Part shown: positions 9,659-22,078 of the stretch, one piece after another
How the letters are laid out: every line of letters starts with the position of its first letter
Numbering within the stretch: the stretch's first letter is position 1
NCBI GenBank assembly: GCA_910592205.1
Contig: CAJVPJ010000433.1
Span: 1 to 25,331, forward strand
DNA from: Paraglomus occultum
Lineage: Eukaryota > Glomeromycota > Glomeromycetes > Paraglomerales > Paraglomeraceae
Reading direction: 5' to 3'
Length of the DNA stretch: 25,331 nt
Translations under genes and position numbers: made by a program
The notes under the pieces: model-generated
The model's database searches: none
What the model was told of the DNA's origin: nothing
Seen by the model: only the letters and a program-made list of their open reading frames with translations

Positions 9659-10691
9659 GCAATTACTAATTCTCTATCATTTAGAAGAATGCTTTCGATA
9701 TTTCGTCGTTTATTGCATATTAAAAGCATTTGCTCTTATTTCAAAAATGAGACCTTGGTTCCTCATTCTTTATTTTTAGTTTTCCAATACGCTTTAATAT
9801 AGGTGATATAGCATGGCAGATGCTGAATAAATTAAACCAATGTATTTACCTCCCCGAAAGCAAAACATGGCATGCACGTCTGATGATACGCCCTGCATAT
9901 CGCGCTGTGATGACTGTTACACTCCTTTGCATCGGCACACGAAGACGAAGACGTCAAACGTGTAACAACGCGCACATACTGTATATCAATATATAGCTGA
10001 TATGAATGGTTCAGTGAACGTTAATAAACTGCTGGTCTTACACTTCTTTCATTGAGATTAAATATATTACAATTAACCAGATCTGTCGAATGTATGATAT
10101 GTTAAAATTATTTGTAAAAACATCATGACAATAATGATAGAAACCACAGAATGATTATTCTTCTCTTATGTTAATGGTGACTGTCGTTTTTGACTGTCAC
10201 TTAGTTCACCATACCACAGAATTTCAGTTTCGTTCTACGTGATTACATGAAAAACCGTCGATTCCGACATGATAAACGCGATCCGGTTATATCATTGCTT
10301 CTAGCAATTCTAACGAATATTCTTATATATTAGCCATAGAAATACGGACAGGTAAGGCTTTAAATAGGGAGTTCCATCCGCCAATTTAATGCGACAGTCA
10401 TATAAGTAGATGACAATGCGTATCCATGAATGGTTCCAGTTCAATCAATTAACACTCGCATTGCGTTTGTCAATTGTGCTGTCATCGTATCAAAGATTAT
10501 TCTGCTAATAGACTTCCGTTGCCATTGTGCAACTTTATTTTGACGTGCGATACGCTGGGATTATATATATATATATACTATAATTATTAAATACATCCGT
10601 TTTTATACAAATAACGATTAAGAGATTTACATCCATATAATTTTACATGCGTCTAAAACCCAACCTTCACACTATTCTCTACATGCGGACA
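9659..10691. other. Intergenic
   Basis: About 1 kb. The minus strand has an open stretch around 9860-10020 with several Cys and His codons ending at GAG|GTAAAT, but no start codon of sensible position, so it is not called. An (AT)n run lies at about 10562-10576 in the 3' flank of the eight-exon gene. Confidence 0.45.
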
Positions 10692-13600
10692 TTAGCGAGA
10701 GGATAAATGAGTCTCATCGGTTATCTCTTTCGTGTCCATCTCGTCTGAAACAGACGCTGACTCGTCTGCACTTTCAAGGTGACTATTAGTCTTATGGGCA
10801 CGCACTAGAGTGATTCCGTAGTAAAAGCGAGTAATAAAGTTGATTACGAGCATAACCGATGCAGAGACAAGAGACAAGAGTGGGATTATGTTATATGTGA
10901 TGGTATTGTTCTGATAAATGACCTATTACGTTATAGAAAAATATATAAGCAACTGAATTAAAAAGTGTACATTTTATATTTGAAATGCTGTTCCAGGTTT
11001 TACTTACCTGAACAATGAACTGTGGCACATCCTCAATGAAGAAGCTACCAGTGCTCGCCCAAAATATCGCATGATGCGCTCGTTCACTGAAAGGCGCAGA
11101 GAAAAATGGCGATTTACACACTTTGCTGCCTAGCACGGTCAACACTTCAATATCTGCTGCAGCGATGACCGTGAATATAGCAGCAACCTGTGAATATGAT
11201 TGGGTCCAGACATGGAATTTATATGAACGTGTATTCTCCGAGATCATTATATATAGAGCCATAGATATACTGTAGACAATCGTAGCTACAAGGATTAGAA
11301 TGCTGAAAATACAAATATAATCAATATGCGAAACAAGCACAACAATAAATAAAGGCGATGAATATATGTAAAATCCAATTCTACGTACCTTGGAACGTAC
11401 AATGACCGTACGTCTTTTCCATTCGATACAATGAAAGCGACATCAACGGCAAAGTCATACAGAACGAGCGTGAGAGTGAAAATTGCACTATTTTGGGCCT
11501 ATGTTGAAACGACACGAAAATAAGAGAGGTTAACGTTTGCATAAGCATATTTAAGAATGTGTATAATCGATATGAGCCATGTACTCACCTCTGGATTAAT
11601 ACGACTTGCCAAAAGATAAAGTAATCCTATCACAAATATTGCCGCTGCCGCAATGAGTACATTCAATTTATACTCTTCCCATAAATTAGCTATGATAACC
11701 AGACAAGTTAATTTAACACACAAAATTTTGAAGATGACGTATTCCCAATCACGTCCCCCCATAACACTCACGTTCGACCTGGACCCCATAATTTTCGTCG
11801 ACGAGCACAGTCTCTGGTACATGAGAAGCTGCTGTAATTGCCTTATTCTTAATAAGCACGCCCAAATCTTTTAGTATTGAATCCACGCCCATTTCTGAGT
11901 CACTGGTAGCCGTAAAGACGTTAAGAGATAGTAGCACCCGGTCTTGACCGGTTTTAGAATCGATTTGGAATTTCTTGGAAATAGATAGTCGGCCTGGAGA
12001 GGCTGGGACAATAGATGCAAGAGAGTTGCTGAGAGAGGAGAGGAAATTCGAACGGTCAGCGCTGGAAAGTCCGAGAAAGTGAGAACTGCCCGAAGAAGTT
12101 AAGCTGATAATTGCTGTAGCGGCGGGTGAAAAGATATCTTGTGGTTGTACCGAGGCTGAAAAAAATCGATGGTAATCAGTAATCAATCCAAGAAATCTTG
12201 TCAGAATCTCTAACAATACTTACATGTATGGAATCTCCATCGCCCATCAACACCAAGAATCGACTCTCCAGTGTCTTTTGAGGTTACAAACCCATTCTCA
12301 ATAACTACATAGTAAGTCATGTTGGGTTGATTAAAAGTACTATTTAGCACCTGCAGAGTCACTGTTTGATTTTTTTCATCTAGTGACCAGTATTGGAAAT
12401 AGACCGGCGAGTATGTTTGACGAAGAAATTTGTTGACACCATCAGTAGCGTATATGGAGACGTTTCCGGTGTTTGGTTTTACTTGCATGTCGTATGTGAT
12501 GCTTATACTGGTCTGGCGGGACGGTATTTCCTGGCCAATGGTAGGCGATGTTGTTACGACGTTTGGATTCTGGTAGTCAATGCCTAATTGTGATGCATCG
12601 ATGATATTAGTTATTTAATTTAAATATATATTTGTAGTCTATATATGTATTTTTACGTACCATAAGTTGTGAATTTGGGCAAGTAGTATGATATGATTGA
12701 CCAAGACTGTGGCGAATCATTCATCCAATGCCAAACAGTATTATTTCTTGCATAAACATTTACTACATAGGTCTGGCTCACGAAGGTCACAGTTTTCGTG
12801 ACCGTACCGTTTGGACTTAGCACGATTGCATTTTTAGCGACTCTACCTATATCTGAATCAACAAAGTTAACTATCATGTAACCTCCGTAGAACAATGGAC
12901 TTATCCTATCGGCTTCAACAACGTTCTTGGGATCAAATGTCAGTGCAAAGTTGTCATAAGATGCTCCCGTTGAATAGAAATTCACTTGATGCAACATTTG
13001 AGCTTGACCCATAGTGACTAGTAATATGCAAACATATCCGCTACCGTCATACGCTATATTACACGCGTTAAAACCGAGCTGAACGTCTGATACACCTGCT
13101 GGGCTCGTCCATATAATGCTTGGCTTGCTGACTGTGTTAGTATCTGGATGGAGGAACGTAACTTGTAAACCCCATTGAAGATTGGTTTCGGCATTTTTGT
13201 TCTTTGCATCATAGTTCCTTGTAACAAAGGCACAACCATATCCGCCGTCGACTGTGCGAAATATGTTGCTACCATACACTTGGGATCCATCCCTGAGATT
13301 GGCAGTGAAGTTACCATCACCTAAAGCGTAGATTTTTCCATCTTCAGTTCTAAAACGAACATTTTGTTTTAGGTTAGCACAAACTCGTTGTAACAATATG
13401 GCAGTAATCATCCCGGTTAACTTACACTGTCGAATATCGCCTCCAAATTACGGGTCCGTCGCGTCGTATCTTGGCAAATAAGAATCCAGCCTCAGGAATC
13501 ATACTTCTGTAAAGATCACCGGGAATGCCATCGTCGTAATTCAGCAACAACTTGGTCTCGCCCAACGTCCCATTATACGCGATAGGGACTCCGTATTGTT

Positions 13601-14015
13601 GAAATTGAGCAAGTCCAACGTCCTCTAGGTACGTTACATATATCCAACCCTCTATTAAACTGATCATTGATATTCTGCTCGTGCTAGTAAGATTGGCGCA
13701 GTAATTATAACTGCTCATGTTAATTGTAGGCGTGGATCCGATTACAGTATTATTAGGGAATATAACTCGAAAGTATATGTCTTTCGTAAAAGGACATTGG
13801 GAATCATTGGCAGCTTTTTGAAGGCGAACTAGTGTGGTCCCGTCAATTTCAGCTGTGGCGTCCGCCACCGTGAGCCCCTCAATAGATTCGGTATATGTAA
13901 ATTTGTTGTCATAGGATTGTGCGTACACATAAGGTAGGGTAAGAAGAATGACGAATGTGATAAGGGGAAGAAGAGAAAGGAATGTGGAGGAGCGCTGCTC
14001 CCGCAGAGTTTTCAT
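10692..14015 (-). CDS. Eight-exon gene: 919-aa surface-type membrane protein with Ig-like (Big_5/SbsA-like) ectodomain
   Basis: Exons on the minus strand are 14015-13426, 13349-12661, 12583-12224, 12155-11772, 11689-11589, 11498-11389, 11302-11008 and 10922-10692. The seven introns (76, 77, 68, 82, 90, 86 and 85 nt) use GTAAGT, GTACGT or GTGAGT donors, and the coding phase is kept throughout (2760 nt with stop). Residues 1-32 are a signal peptide (Leu/Ile-rich core, likely cut after Y-V-Y-A). Residues 33-426 are a beta-rich ectodomain with many N-x-S/T sites, propeller-like by eye. Residues 427-546 look like a Big_5/SbsA Ig-like domain (ITYDM..., TYYVVIENGFV, ending WRFHT). Residues 547-675 form an alpha/beta juxtamembrane segment ending LVDENYG. 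Hydrophobic helices follow at about 683-702, 713-733, 746-765, 785-803 and 852-873, with FFIEDVPQFIVQ at 832-843 and a Ser/acidic tail from 884. I recall similar proteins as a large uncharacterised family in Glomeromycotina. A surface sensor or adhesion role is inference only. Confidence 0.88.
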
Positions 14016-14086
14016 GTTGGCCAGGGCCCACGCTGCAATAGCTGAAGGGAATGTATGATGATGATAAACTACGCATTCTTTCGCAA

Positions 14087-14098
14087 GGCGTATTTATT
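14087..14098 (-). promoter_or_regulatory. TATA-like element of the eight-exon gene
   Basis: On the minus strand AATAAATACGCC lies about 72-83 bp before the ATG at 14015. It closely resembles AATAAATACCGCC before the 749-aa gene, which supports both as core promoter elements. The transcript would then have a leader of only some 40 nt. Confidence 0.4.
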
Positions 14099-14109
14099 AT
14101 TCATAAAAA

Positions 14110-17100
14110 TATTCTGGGAAAATCACGTTTACCTTATTGAGTATGCGCGTCTGACATCCTGACCAATAGTAACTTTCCTTAGCTGCACAGTTCGGTGTGT
14201 TGCAACAATGTAATTAAAACTTGTTACACCAATTGCATTCATAAATGTTCTTATTAGCTATGTAAGGATAATGATGTGAAAATCTTATTAATGTTAATTA
14301 CATATTAACTTCAAGGATCAGGTAAACAAAAAAATATATAGCGAGTAAATGTATCATTTTTACAAATTCTATAAATATTTCGGGCTTATTTCGTTTGCAC
14401 ATGTTGGTATTAGGCTTAATGATTGTAAAAAATCAATTCTTTGTCAGGGCTGATTTACTTCATGCCCGATTTGTCGGTGAATGGACTTGATTGTACAGCC
14501 AATTTTATGATCGAACATGAAACTTGTTATCATCAAGAAATCTTGTATTGGATCGTTGCAGAAAATAACCCAAATAAATAACAGGACAAATCGGGTTAGC
14601 ATTATTAACAAAACGAATTGATAAAGTGAAGAGAAATCATAGGATAATGAAGACAATAAAGATGCAACGATAAAATTAATACGTACTGTATTAAAAGAGA
14701 ACAGAAGTCTAGATTAGATTCACAATAAAACAAGTAACAAATAGATATTTATGTTTTTTTACGCAATATGTCAGGTGTTTTATCAATGTCAATTGTTCAC
14801 AATAATACCTGCGCTCACAAGAAACAAGAGTTACGTAACAGACTGAAAAATTGAAACTAATATTTGGTCATGTTCGAATTTTAACAATTCCGTTTAGTGA
14901 TTATAAAGAACCGCTCAATCGAAATGTAGTTAATTGTTTTATTTTTACTTTATTCGTGCTTCGTGTAAACAATTGCTTTAACATCATTGACTGTGAAAAG
15001 ATGCATCATTATCTAATCTGTAATAAATCCAACTAGTCAACTTGATCGAACATTACCTGAAGCATACATAAAGCAATACACATGAATAATAGTGCATATA
15101 TGCAGAACAAATAGCTTACCTCCAATTTAAACAGCCGCTCTCCGTTGCTTTTTGTAATATCTTGTATTGGTCGTCTTGCGTTCCAGGTCTTTGTGGTTAC
15201 ACCATCGGTTATTACTCATTACACAATTTCTCGACGGACATGCTTCAATGACGACGATAGTATCTCTCTGCCATTACTAGCACACAGGAAAATAAAAGAG
15301 TTCGACACGAGTCAGGCAGCACTGACTTCTTGAACTGTCCGTGATAATGCTCCTTTTATTATCAAAATCATTAAGCTTATGTTAGCTTGATGAAAATATG
15401 TAGAGATTAGGATCAAGAAAACTTTATATGAAGACATTTCGTAGATATCGAAGATGAACTTTTTAAACGTAAACAGACAACGATAATAGATAATTCGTAA
15501 TTGGCCTTCGGGAACGTCCAGGCATGCTCTAAACAACGGAAGTAGCAAGTTTTGCTTTACTACTAACATCCCAAATATTCTCTTTAAAAGGTGATTTTGG
15601 TCATCACACTACAAAATTTATAAGTTTGAAAAGTCGTTCCAAATACCATGTCAACATATTTGGAAAGTAGTTAATACTGTCCACTCGTCCTTAATGATCG
15701 TCATCTAATAGTTTTTCGTTTACGCGGATTACTTCTATATCTTTGGACTGCTGCGATAACCTTTTACAATAACCAAGATAAGTTAAGCACGAACTTAATT
15801 ATCGGCTTTAAGACCTCTATAGTCTTTTTTTACAACCAGTGTTGCAAACCGCGGCGTAATTCTGATCAATATATTTATCTTTACAGTTTGTGAATATAAG
15901 TTTTGAGAACTCTTTGCGTTTATTCCTGCCTTGACTATGACGTCCGAATGAAACCTGCTGATGCTTATTTGATGACGGTATGGATGCTACGAAAAGAGAA
16001 AAAAATCCAAAGCGACGAGTTAGTATTTATATCGAATGGCAACCGTTTATCTGTTCAACTCATTACCTTTGAAACGTTAGCAGCCCAATACTTCGCCATT
16101 TGTAACTCGGTTAGCAGCATAAAATATTTGACAGGTAGTCATAAAAGTTCAAGAAAAAAACCATGTTGATATTATAAAAAAGCTAATGCTCAGGTCGAGG
16201 CTGCAAGTTTCCCGTTTTCATGAACAATGAACCGAAAGATGAGGATTGTGGCTGTGTTACAGAGTCGATACGTAAATAAAGGGCCAAGTCGGTTAGATAA
16301 GTCATTGATGAATGGTAAGTTGCCGGTAATGACAAGTCTCCCTTCTATACTAGTAGACAAATATCAAAACCACAGCATACGTTTATCCGCGCACCATTGA
16401 AAAGGTAATAATTGGAGGCAAGAACCATGTTTACGGTACTGATCTTAATTCGGAATGATGAGTAAATGCTTTGAAATTTTCCTTGCGTATAATGCAAAAT
16501 TCAACCCGGTCGGGATGCTGCAAACAGAATTTCCAAGCTATTAAAAAAAACGAAACGTGAGTGGCATATCGCTTGTTCGAAACTAACTTCAAAATCGTTT
16601 CTAATAGATCGGGATGGATGCCCGAATTAAAAGAAAAGTTGTTATACTTGGCAATAAACGCAGTTAGCATTCCGGTGGTGCTCAAGAAAAAAAATTATTT
16701 TTTTTCTTTTATGGCCGGAATCGCGCACGCCAATTTGATTGATATGTTCAGCAATTTCCTTTCTAATTTCAGACATCTCGGTTTTTTTCTGTTCTGATCT
16801 GATACATTTCTGGGTAGCTGCAAGGAATTGGGATTGTGATCCATCATAATTAGAGTGTACGAGTTCACAACTCAATCCCCATCTTTAAGCAGCTTCCCGT
16901 CTATGTCTAGCCGTTCGAAAAATAAAACAAACTCTTTATAAATTTGTGACACTATTTCTTGCAAAACTTCAAATATGGAGTTTCAGGGCATCGTTTCTGC
17001 AATCGTTTGAAAACATGTAAGTCGTAAAGACGCTTTCGACGCGAGAATTTCCAATAAACATCAAAGCTGATACATCAACTTCGATTGGAACCAAATGTGC

Positions 17101-20100
17101 CAACATGCAATTATTGATAATATGCTTCTTTTAAAGTCACGTTGGATAATCGCATCTCGATTAACCAAGGAATGCTCAACAGCATGTGATGATTGATGTC
17201 AGCTTAATACTAAAAGGCGAAAGATTGCGTAATGAATCAGGCGACGGTGTTTGCCAACGATAAACGACCTGACAATAACATGACTCGCAATGGGCGAAAA
17301 CAATTAACGATCTCTCGAGACGTACGACCTGTGTGTTGACCAACGGACCAAAGAATACATGCTGTAAAAGATATTAAGTCAAATTACTAAGAGCGTTTAG
17401 TGGAGCTTGATGATGCATAGACATTAAATAGAAAGTGAAAATCAGTTCTAGCGTGCATTTGAAACAATATGCAGAGACTGAGCGGGGGAGCGGGGGAGCG
17501 GGGGAGCGGACACAACAATATGTCGTTATGTTGATCTTGTGTCCTTTATTAGACGTAACTAAGGTGGACCTCTAGATCTTGCTTATGTCAGTCGAATGAC
17601 CTCAGTATTAGAAACACCGTGACGGTAATGTTGAGCGACAAGAAATTACAGCATAGTGAGAAATTTACCATTACGTAAGGCTATACGAAAGGCTTTTTTA
17701 ACGTTTTGATATAATGAATAACAAGATGTCAGCGTGTACACTACTATGGTTTTTGAGTTATACATTAAGTACGACCGTACGGTAAATACATCATCGTATC
17801 GTAATTATTGGAACAAAGCAGACGACAAAATTAAAAGTGTGGCAAGTCACTTAATATTTGGATCGGATCAAAGAACAATATCCCGATTTTTCAATCACAC
17901 AAACGTTAAATTCAACGTAAATATAAACGCCAAAGGAGGCTCGGAAATTTATTTTGCCTCAAATATTTTAGCTACCCGAGTGAATTGTGGTATGGGCTTT
18001 TTATCTTTGCTAAACTGGAAGAATAAGACCAACATTAGCGCCTGAGCGTTGCATGCTTGCTTAATAATGGTTTTGTTAGTAATCTGTGAAAAGTAACAAG
18101 GCAATTTCTCTTTCCGACCTTGGTGATCTGTACAAACCCCTGGGATCATGGTTTCAATTGTTTATTAAACAGTCCCGCTCAACAACAGAGGTTGGCATGT
18201 CACCCACAATAGATTAGCAGATACTTTAAATCAGTAATTTTTATATTTGCAAAGCGATTCAACGGATTTCCTGGTATTTCCTCTCCTTACAACAATCGGA
18301 TTGGAACAATGGTTGAGTGGCGTCCTGAAAGAAAAAGTCTTGCTTTAAAAGGAAGACTAAGAAAGAACTAAGTCTTATAAGTGCAAAGCAGGACCAAGGA
18401 TTGGTCACATTCCTTTGTTCGTTTAGGGTAAACAAGAAAAAGTTTAAAGTAAAAGCTTTTGCATGCACATAAAGAGGGAAATGAAGCTAAATACAATGTA
18501 TTTTGAACGGGGAACAGATTATCACAACTTTTCCCGATAAAGCCTTAAAAATTATTATGGCCCAACAACGGTCTTATAGTAAAAATAAAAAGATTTTATT
18601 AGGCCCGTTCGGGAATATCAGCAAAGGCGAGTTAAACAAACAAAGTTAACAAGTTGTTGAATCGGGGATTTCTAATTGTTTGGGTGGGTTCACTAAAAAT
18701 ACGACAGAAAATGTGTGGGTTTTGAATGCTCCTTATGTCTGCACGTTTTTAGTAGACTGGTAAAACAATAAGTGCAAGCACGATCGAAACATCAAAAAGG
18801 TCTGCTGATGAATAATTATAATGAGACAAGCTGATCATAGATGATTTCCCCCCTTTCTCTGATCAATCATTTCAACTCCTGATAATCCAAGACAACTCGG
18901 TAATGTATTATACAAACGTTCCTTAAACCACGACCGTCGAGAACGTGAATTCGCCTGTTCACAAGAACGTAACCAACCAGTTAGAGACTCGATTATTTGA
19001 TGCGTTAGGATTGGCTTTCCTAATCAGTCAGTTCGATTCCGCAATTTCCGTCATGCTCCTGCGTAATTTATCCTACATTTACCCCTCCCCTCCTTTTCTC
19101 TGCCTATCCCTGCATTTATACACTTTTGGGAATCTATTTTAAAGTCTCTCCCCTATTCATGAGGAGTGTGTCATTCATACTGGCGTGCATTCCGATTGCT
19201 TGTAATGCAGGGATACAATATTAATATGTGCAGTCGTATTCCGAATAAATTCGTGTCTATTTGGGAATGAGTACGGTCTCGTGATCATTTGTTGGGACAG
19301 AGATAAGCTTTTATGTTTATATTTCGAGAATGAATAATGACTGCCACTATTGGACATTGGTTTATCCTGGTGTGGTGCTCCTTTGTCATGCCTATATTAC
19401 TCCCTATTCATATTAAAGTAACGCCCTCGCTTATAGAAAACCTCTTTGCGGAAAAACCGAATAATGTTACACGCAATTGAGCTTGCTCCATACCGGAGGG
19501 AAATTAATTGTAAGAAAGACATAATTATAATAGGAAAAATAAATAATTGCTATTGTGTTACCCCTTTTGCAGATGTCATCAATAGCCTATTTACTTGGAG
19601 TTAAGGTATTGGTCGTAAACAGGTAACTAAATTTGATATGATTGGAGTATTCGACTGTTTAATAATATGACCAATGCAGTGAACCAAATAATATGTTTGT
19701 GCGTGACTGATTGTTTGTCAGCATCCCATTTGTCTATTCGACTAGTCATCCTTTGCATCGGTAAATGACCATGTCCTCATGATGCTGATGGTTTATCCTC
19801 GTGATGGATTAGTTCCGAGCAGCTGACCACGGTTAAGTGATCCCGATTTTATGAAGATGATCAGACAAACAAGATAAGATACCAATGATCTCACACCAAT
19901 TAGATAAACACATCTGTAACCGCAGCAAATTATCATTCGTCATCTTGCTTCAGTTTTGTTTACTGCGTCTTCCTTAATAGTTAGCCTAGCATTAGCCGAA
20001 CTAACAAACAATCATTATTGCTCACCTGTTCGTTCATTCACACGCTCACTCTTTCGACTTTATTACCTAATCTTTATCCGCATATAGACTAAGAACGGGC

Positions 20101-21452
20101 TATCCAAACTTAAAGGAAAAACTTCACCATATTGAGATATAAAAATGTCATGAGTAGCAATTAAAATATTCACAAAGGGCCATCGCTTAAACATAAACAA
20201 TGTACAATAATTAAAGAGATACTGTTCTCCAAACAGAACAATCACAGAGGGGGTGTCGAGAAAAAAAGAATAATTGTGATTGATAACAATCATCACATTA
20301 GCGCAGTAAATACGTAATCGGTAACTGCGTCCCGGTATTAATAATAAGCTTTTGTTGTGGCGAAACTGCTGGCGTCACCAAAATAGAAATTCTAGTATTC
20401 TCCGGGGCTGAACATTCCCGCAGAATCATTCTTTGTCATATTCCACATTTCTATTCATATGCACACCCATGTAGAATACGTCAATAACCGAATACAGATG
20501 TAATCTTGGCGGTGGCGCATCGGATAATCTGACCTTAAAATCACTGTCACAGAACCAATGTTTGTCCACTACCAAATATGTCAAAAGTTTTGCATTTCGT
20601 AATTTCAGACTATGAATAGTAATCTCACAGACTACGATTGGTAAGACGGGCAAAGCTATTACTTAAAATAATTAATACGAACACAATCTATATACCCGAT
20701 ATAGGAATCGTACCCTAAAGGGGCGAGGTGATGGGATATTACTTAAAATAATTTCAATTTGCTGTAGAATAAAAAAAGCTTTTTTCAAGTGTGAAAATAA
20801 TATGACCTAGAATTGCACGGTAATGGGTAACAGCAACGAGTTTAATCACAGTTCACATTGGATCCACAAGGTAAATAACCCAATTAGCACACATAAGCCC
20901 TATCTCCCACACACTCCTCACACTCTACTCACGCCCTCGTTTTCGTATTCCACGCTCTCCTCGTCGAATGTGGTAAGTGACCACACCCAGTTAGATCTCA
21001 TCTTTGCGTGGTAGATTGCTCGATATACTACTTGTCATTGCTCCTGCATACGTTTATTTCTTGTCAGTTTGCAGGGCACTAATCCCATGTTATCTGATTA
21101 AGAATGAGACAGTGAATGGTTTAATCTGAAAATGGAGCGGTTCTATTCGTCTTGTTTATTTGGGGCATTAGCATCGATTGGATGCCATGGATTTAATTTA
21201 ATGACTGTATAATTGTATATAATATTATCTATTGTATATTTTATACGTACTGCTCACGTGTTTATGTATAAAATATATGTATGTTTATGAATTGCCATTA
21301 TTCAATGCATCTTTGTATATATATGGTTATCCATTTAAGCTACGGCTATTATTTATCCATAAACTACGGATTATTTTTTATATTATATAATACACACCAA
21401 TTGGGACATTTTTATTTATATTCCATTAATTGAATGACAAGAATTTTTTTTT
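14110..21452. other. Long gene-poor region, AT-rich
   Basis: About 7.3 kb in which I can support no gene. The longest frames (17746-18045 plus, 15312-15569 minus, 15903-16169 plus, 20426-20653 minus) are 75-99 codons, have no recognisable motif and cannot be extended through good splice sites. A 17-nt direct repeat TATTACTTAAAATAATT occurs at 20657 and 20737. A C/T-rich stretch at 20900-20970 is followed by GTAAGT. No tRNA, rRNA or transposon terminus was recognised. Confidence 0.45.
17481..17509 (+). repeat. G-rich 8-bp minisatellite (AGCGGGGG, about 3.6 copies)
   Basis: AGCGGGGG is repeated three times and followed by AGCGG. The array stands out sharply from its roughly 35% GC surroundings and contains three G5 tracts plus a GG, so it could fold as a G-quadruplex. 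No gene lies nearby. Confidence 0.85.
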
Positions 21453-21536
21453 ATATATAAACGCCCGAGGGGCAACCTTCAATAGAAAGTCTTGTCCAAA
21501 GTGTCAGATTTGATTTTTTCAAGCATTTTCGCTTTG

Positions 21537-21544
21537 TATATAAA
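21537..21544 (+). promoter_or_regulatory. TATA box of the small spliced gene
   Basis: TATATAAA ends 51 bp before the ATG at 21595. A second TATA-like run (TTATATATAAACGCCC, about 21451-21466) lies some 80 bp further upstream and could serve an alternative start site. Confidence 0.5.
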
Positions 21545-21594
21545 CTCGAACAATTTTTCCGAGTCGCAACTCATTCCAAACAACTACTTGCGTC

Positions 21595-22078
21595 ATGATC
21601 AAAAGTAACTCGAGACACATTTCGCCATGCTATATCGACGAGGCAGAGACTATATACACTTCCGATATATACGAATTCTGTGCCCATTGCGAACAATGCA
21701 TATCAGAATGCTGTTGCGATGAAGCAACAAAGATTGAAAGTGACGGAACATCGCTTCGTAAGTACTCTTGTGCAAACAGACGGTGCGTTATGACGTACAT
21801 CAGATGTGTCTTGTATTCTAACCCTTACCGATTGATCTATTTAGGCTTCTCAGATAAAATATCTGTAATAAAAGTTAAAATGCAACTTCGATTTGTCATG
21901 TCATACACTAAATTCCGTCGGTGCGTCTCACGAAAGAGCAAGCGGGCAATCATGCCTGAAGGTAACCATCACTTTAATCCTTAATTGACTATTAGTCATG
22001 ACATGTCACGATGGCTCAATAGAACTAACCCAACATTATTTCACTTACTATTTAGAACTTCCCACGTTCTTATCGTAA
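21595..22078 (+). CDS. Small spliced gene, Cys-rich/basic protein of about 100 aa; 3' end uncertain
   Basis: Exon 1 (21595-21757) starts at the first ATG after a close TATA box and encodes an acidic segment with a Cys cluster C-x2-C-x2-C-x3-CCC (residues 29-41). Intron 1 (21758-21844, 87 nt) has GTAAGT, TTCTAACCC as branch point and TTTAG. Exon 2 (21845-21961) is strongly basic (KVKMQLR, KFRRCVSRKSKR). GGTAACC at 21961 then opens a likely second intron (21962-22055, with ACTAACCC branch point and ATTTAG), after which the frame stops at 22078, giving 100 aa. Without that splice the frame stops at 21984. Alternative splices from GTGCGT at 21921 or GTAAAG at 22075 could join longer downstream frames (to 22215 or 22565). 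Intron 1 is a multiple of three without stops, so its retention would also yield a protein. No family is recognised; metal or nucleic-acid binding is only suggested by composition. Confidence 0.45.

Noticed and set aside
9860-10020. Minus-strand open stretch with several Cys/His codons ending at a possible donor
   Set aside because: No ATG in a sensible place and no acceptor that joins it in phase to the two-exon unit downstream.
12210-12488. Separate small proteins suggested by individual frames between 10692 and 14015
   Set aside because: Each frame ends at a GT donor and resumes after an AG acceptor in matching phase; they are exons of one gene.
14016-14160. Possible 5' UTR intron (donor AAG|GTAAAC near 14132, acceptors CTTCAG/TTGCAG near 14045) and a seven-codon upstream ORF before the eight-exon gene
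   Set aside because: The TATA-like element at 14087-14098 would place the transcription start downstream of that donor; the two readings conflict and the TATA reading is simpler.
17746-18045. 99-codon plus-strand frame from an ATG
   Set aside because: No recognisable motif, no convincing promoter or splice continuation; one frame of this length is expected by chance in several kilobases of non-coding DNA.
20426-20653. 75-codon minus-strand frame with protein-like composition at its end
   Set aside because: No recognised family, no splice partners and no promoter; too weak to list as a gene.
20823-21082. Possible small gene: 50-codon Ser/His/Pro-rich exon with GTAAGT at 20973 and acceptors near 21067/21074
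   Set aside because: The spliced product would be only about 58 aa, ends within eight codons of the second exon, and no CTAAC-like branch point or homology was seen.
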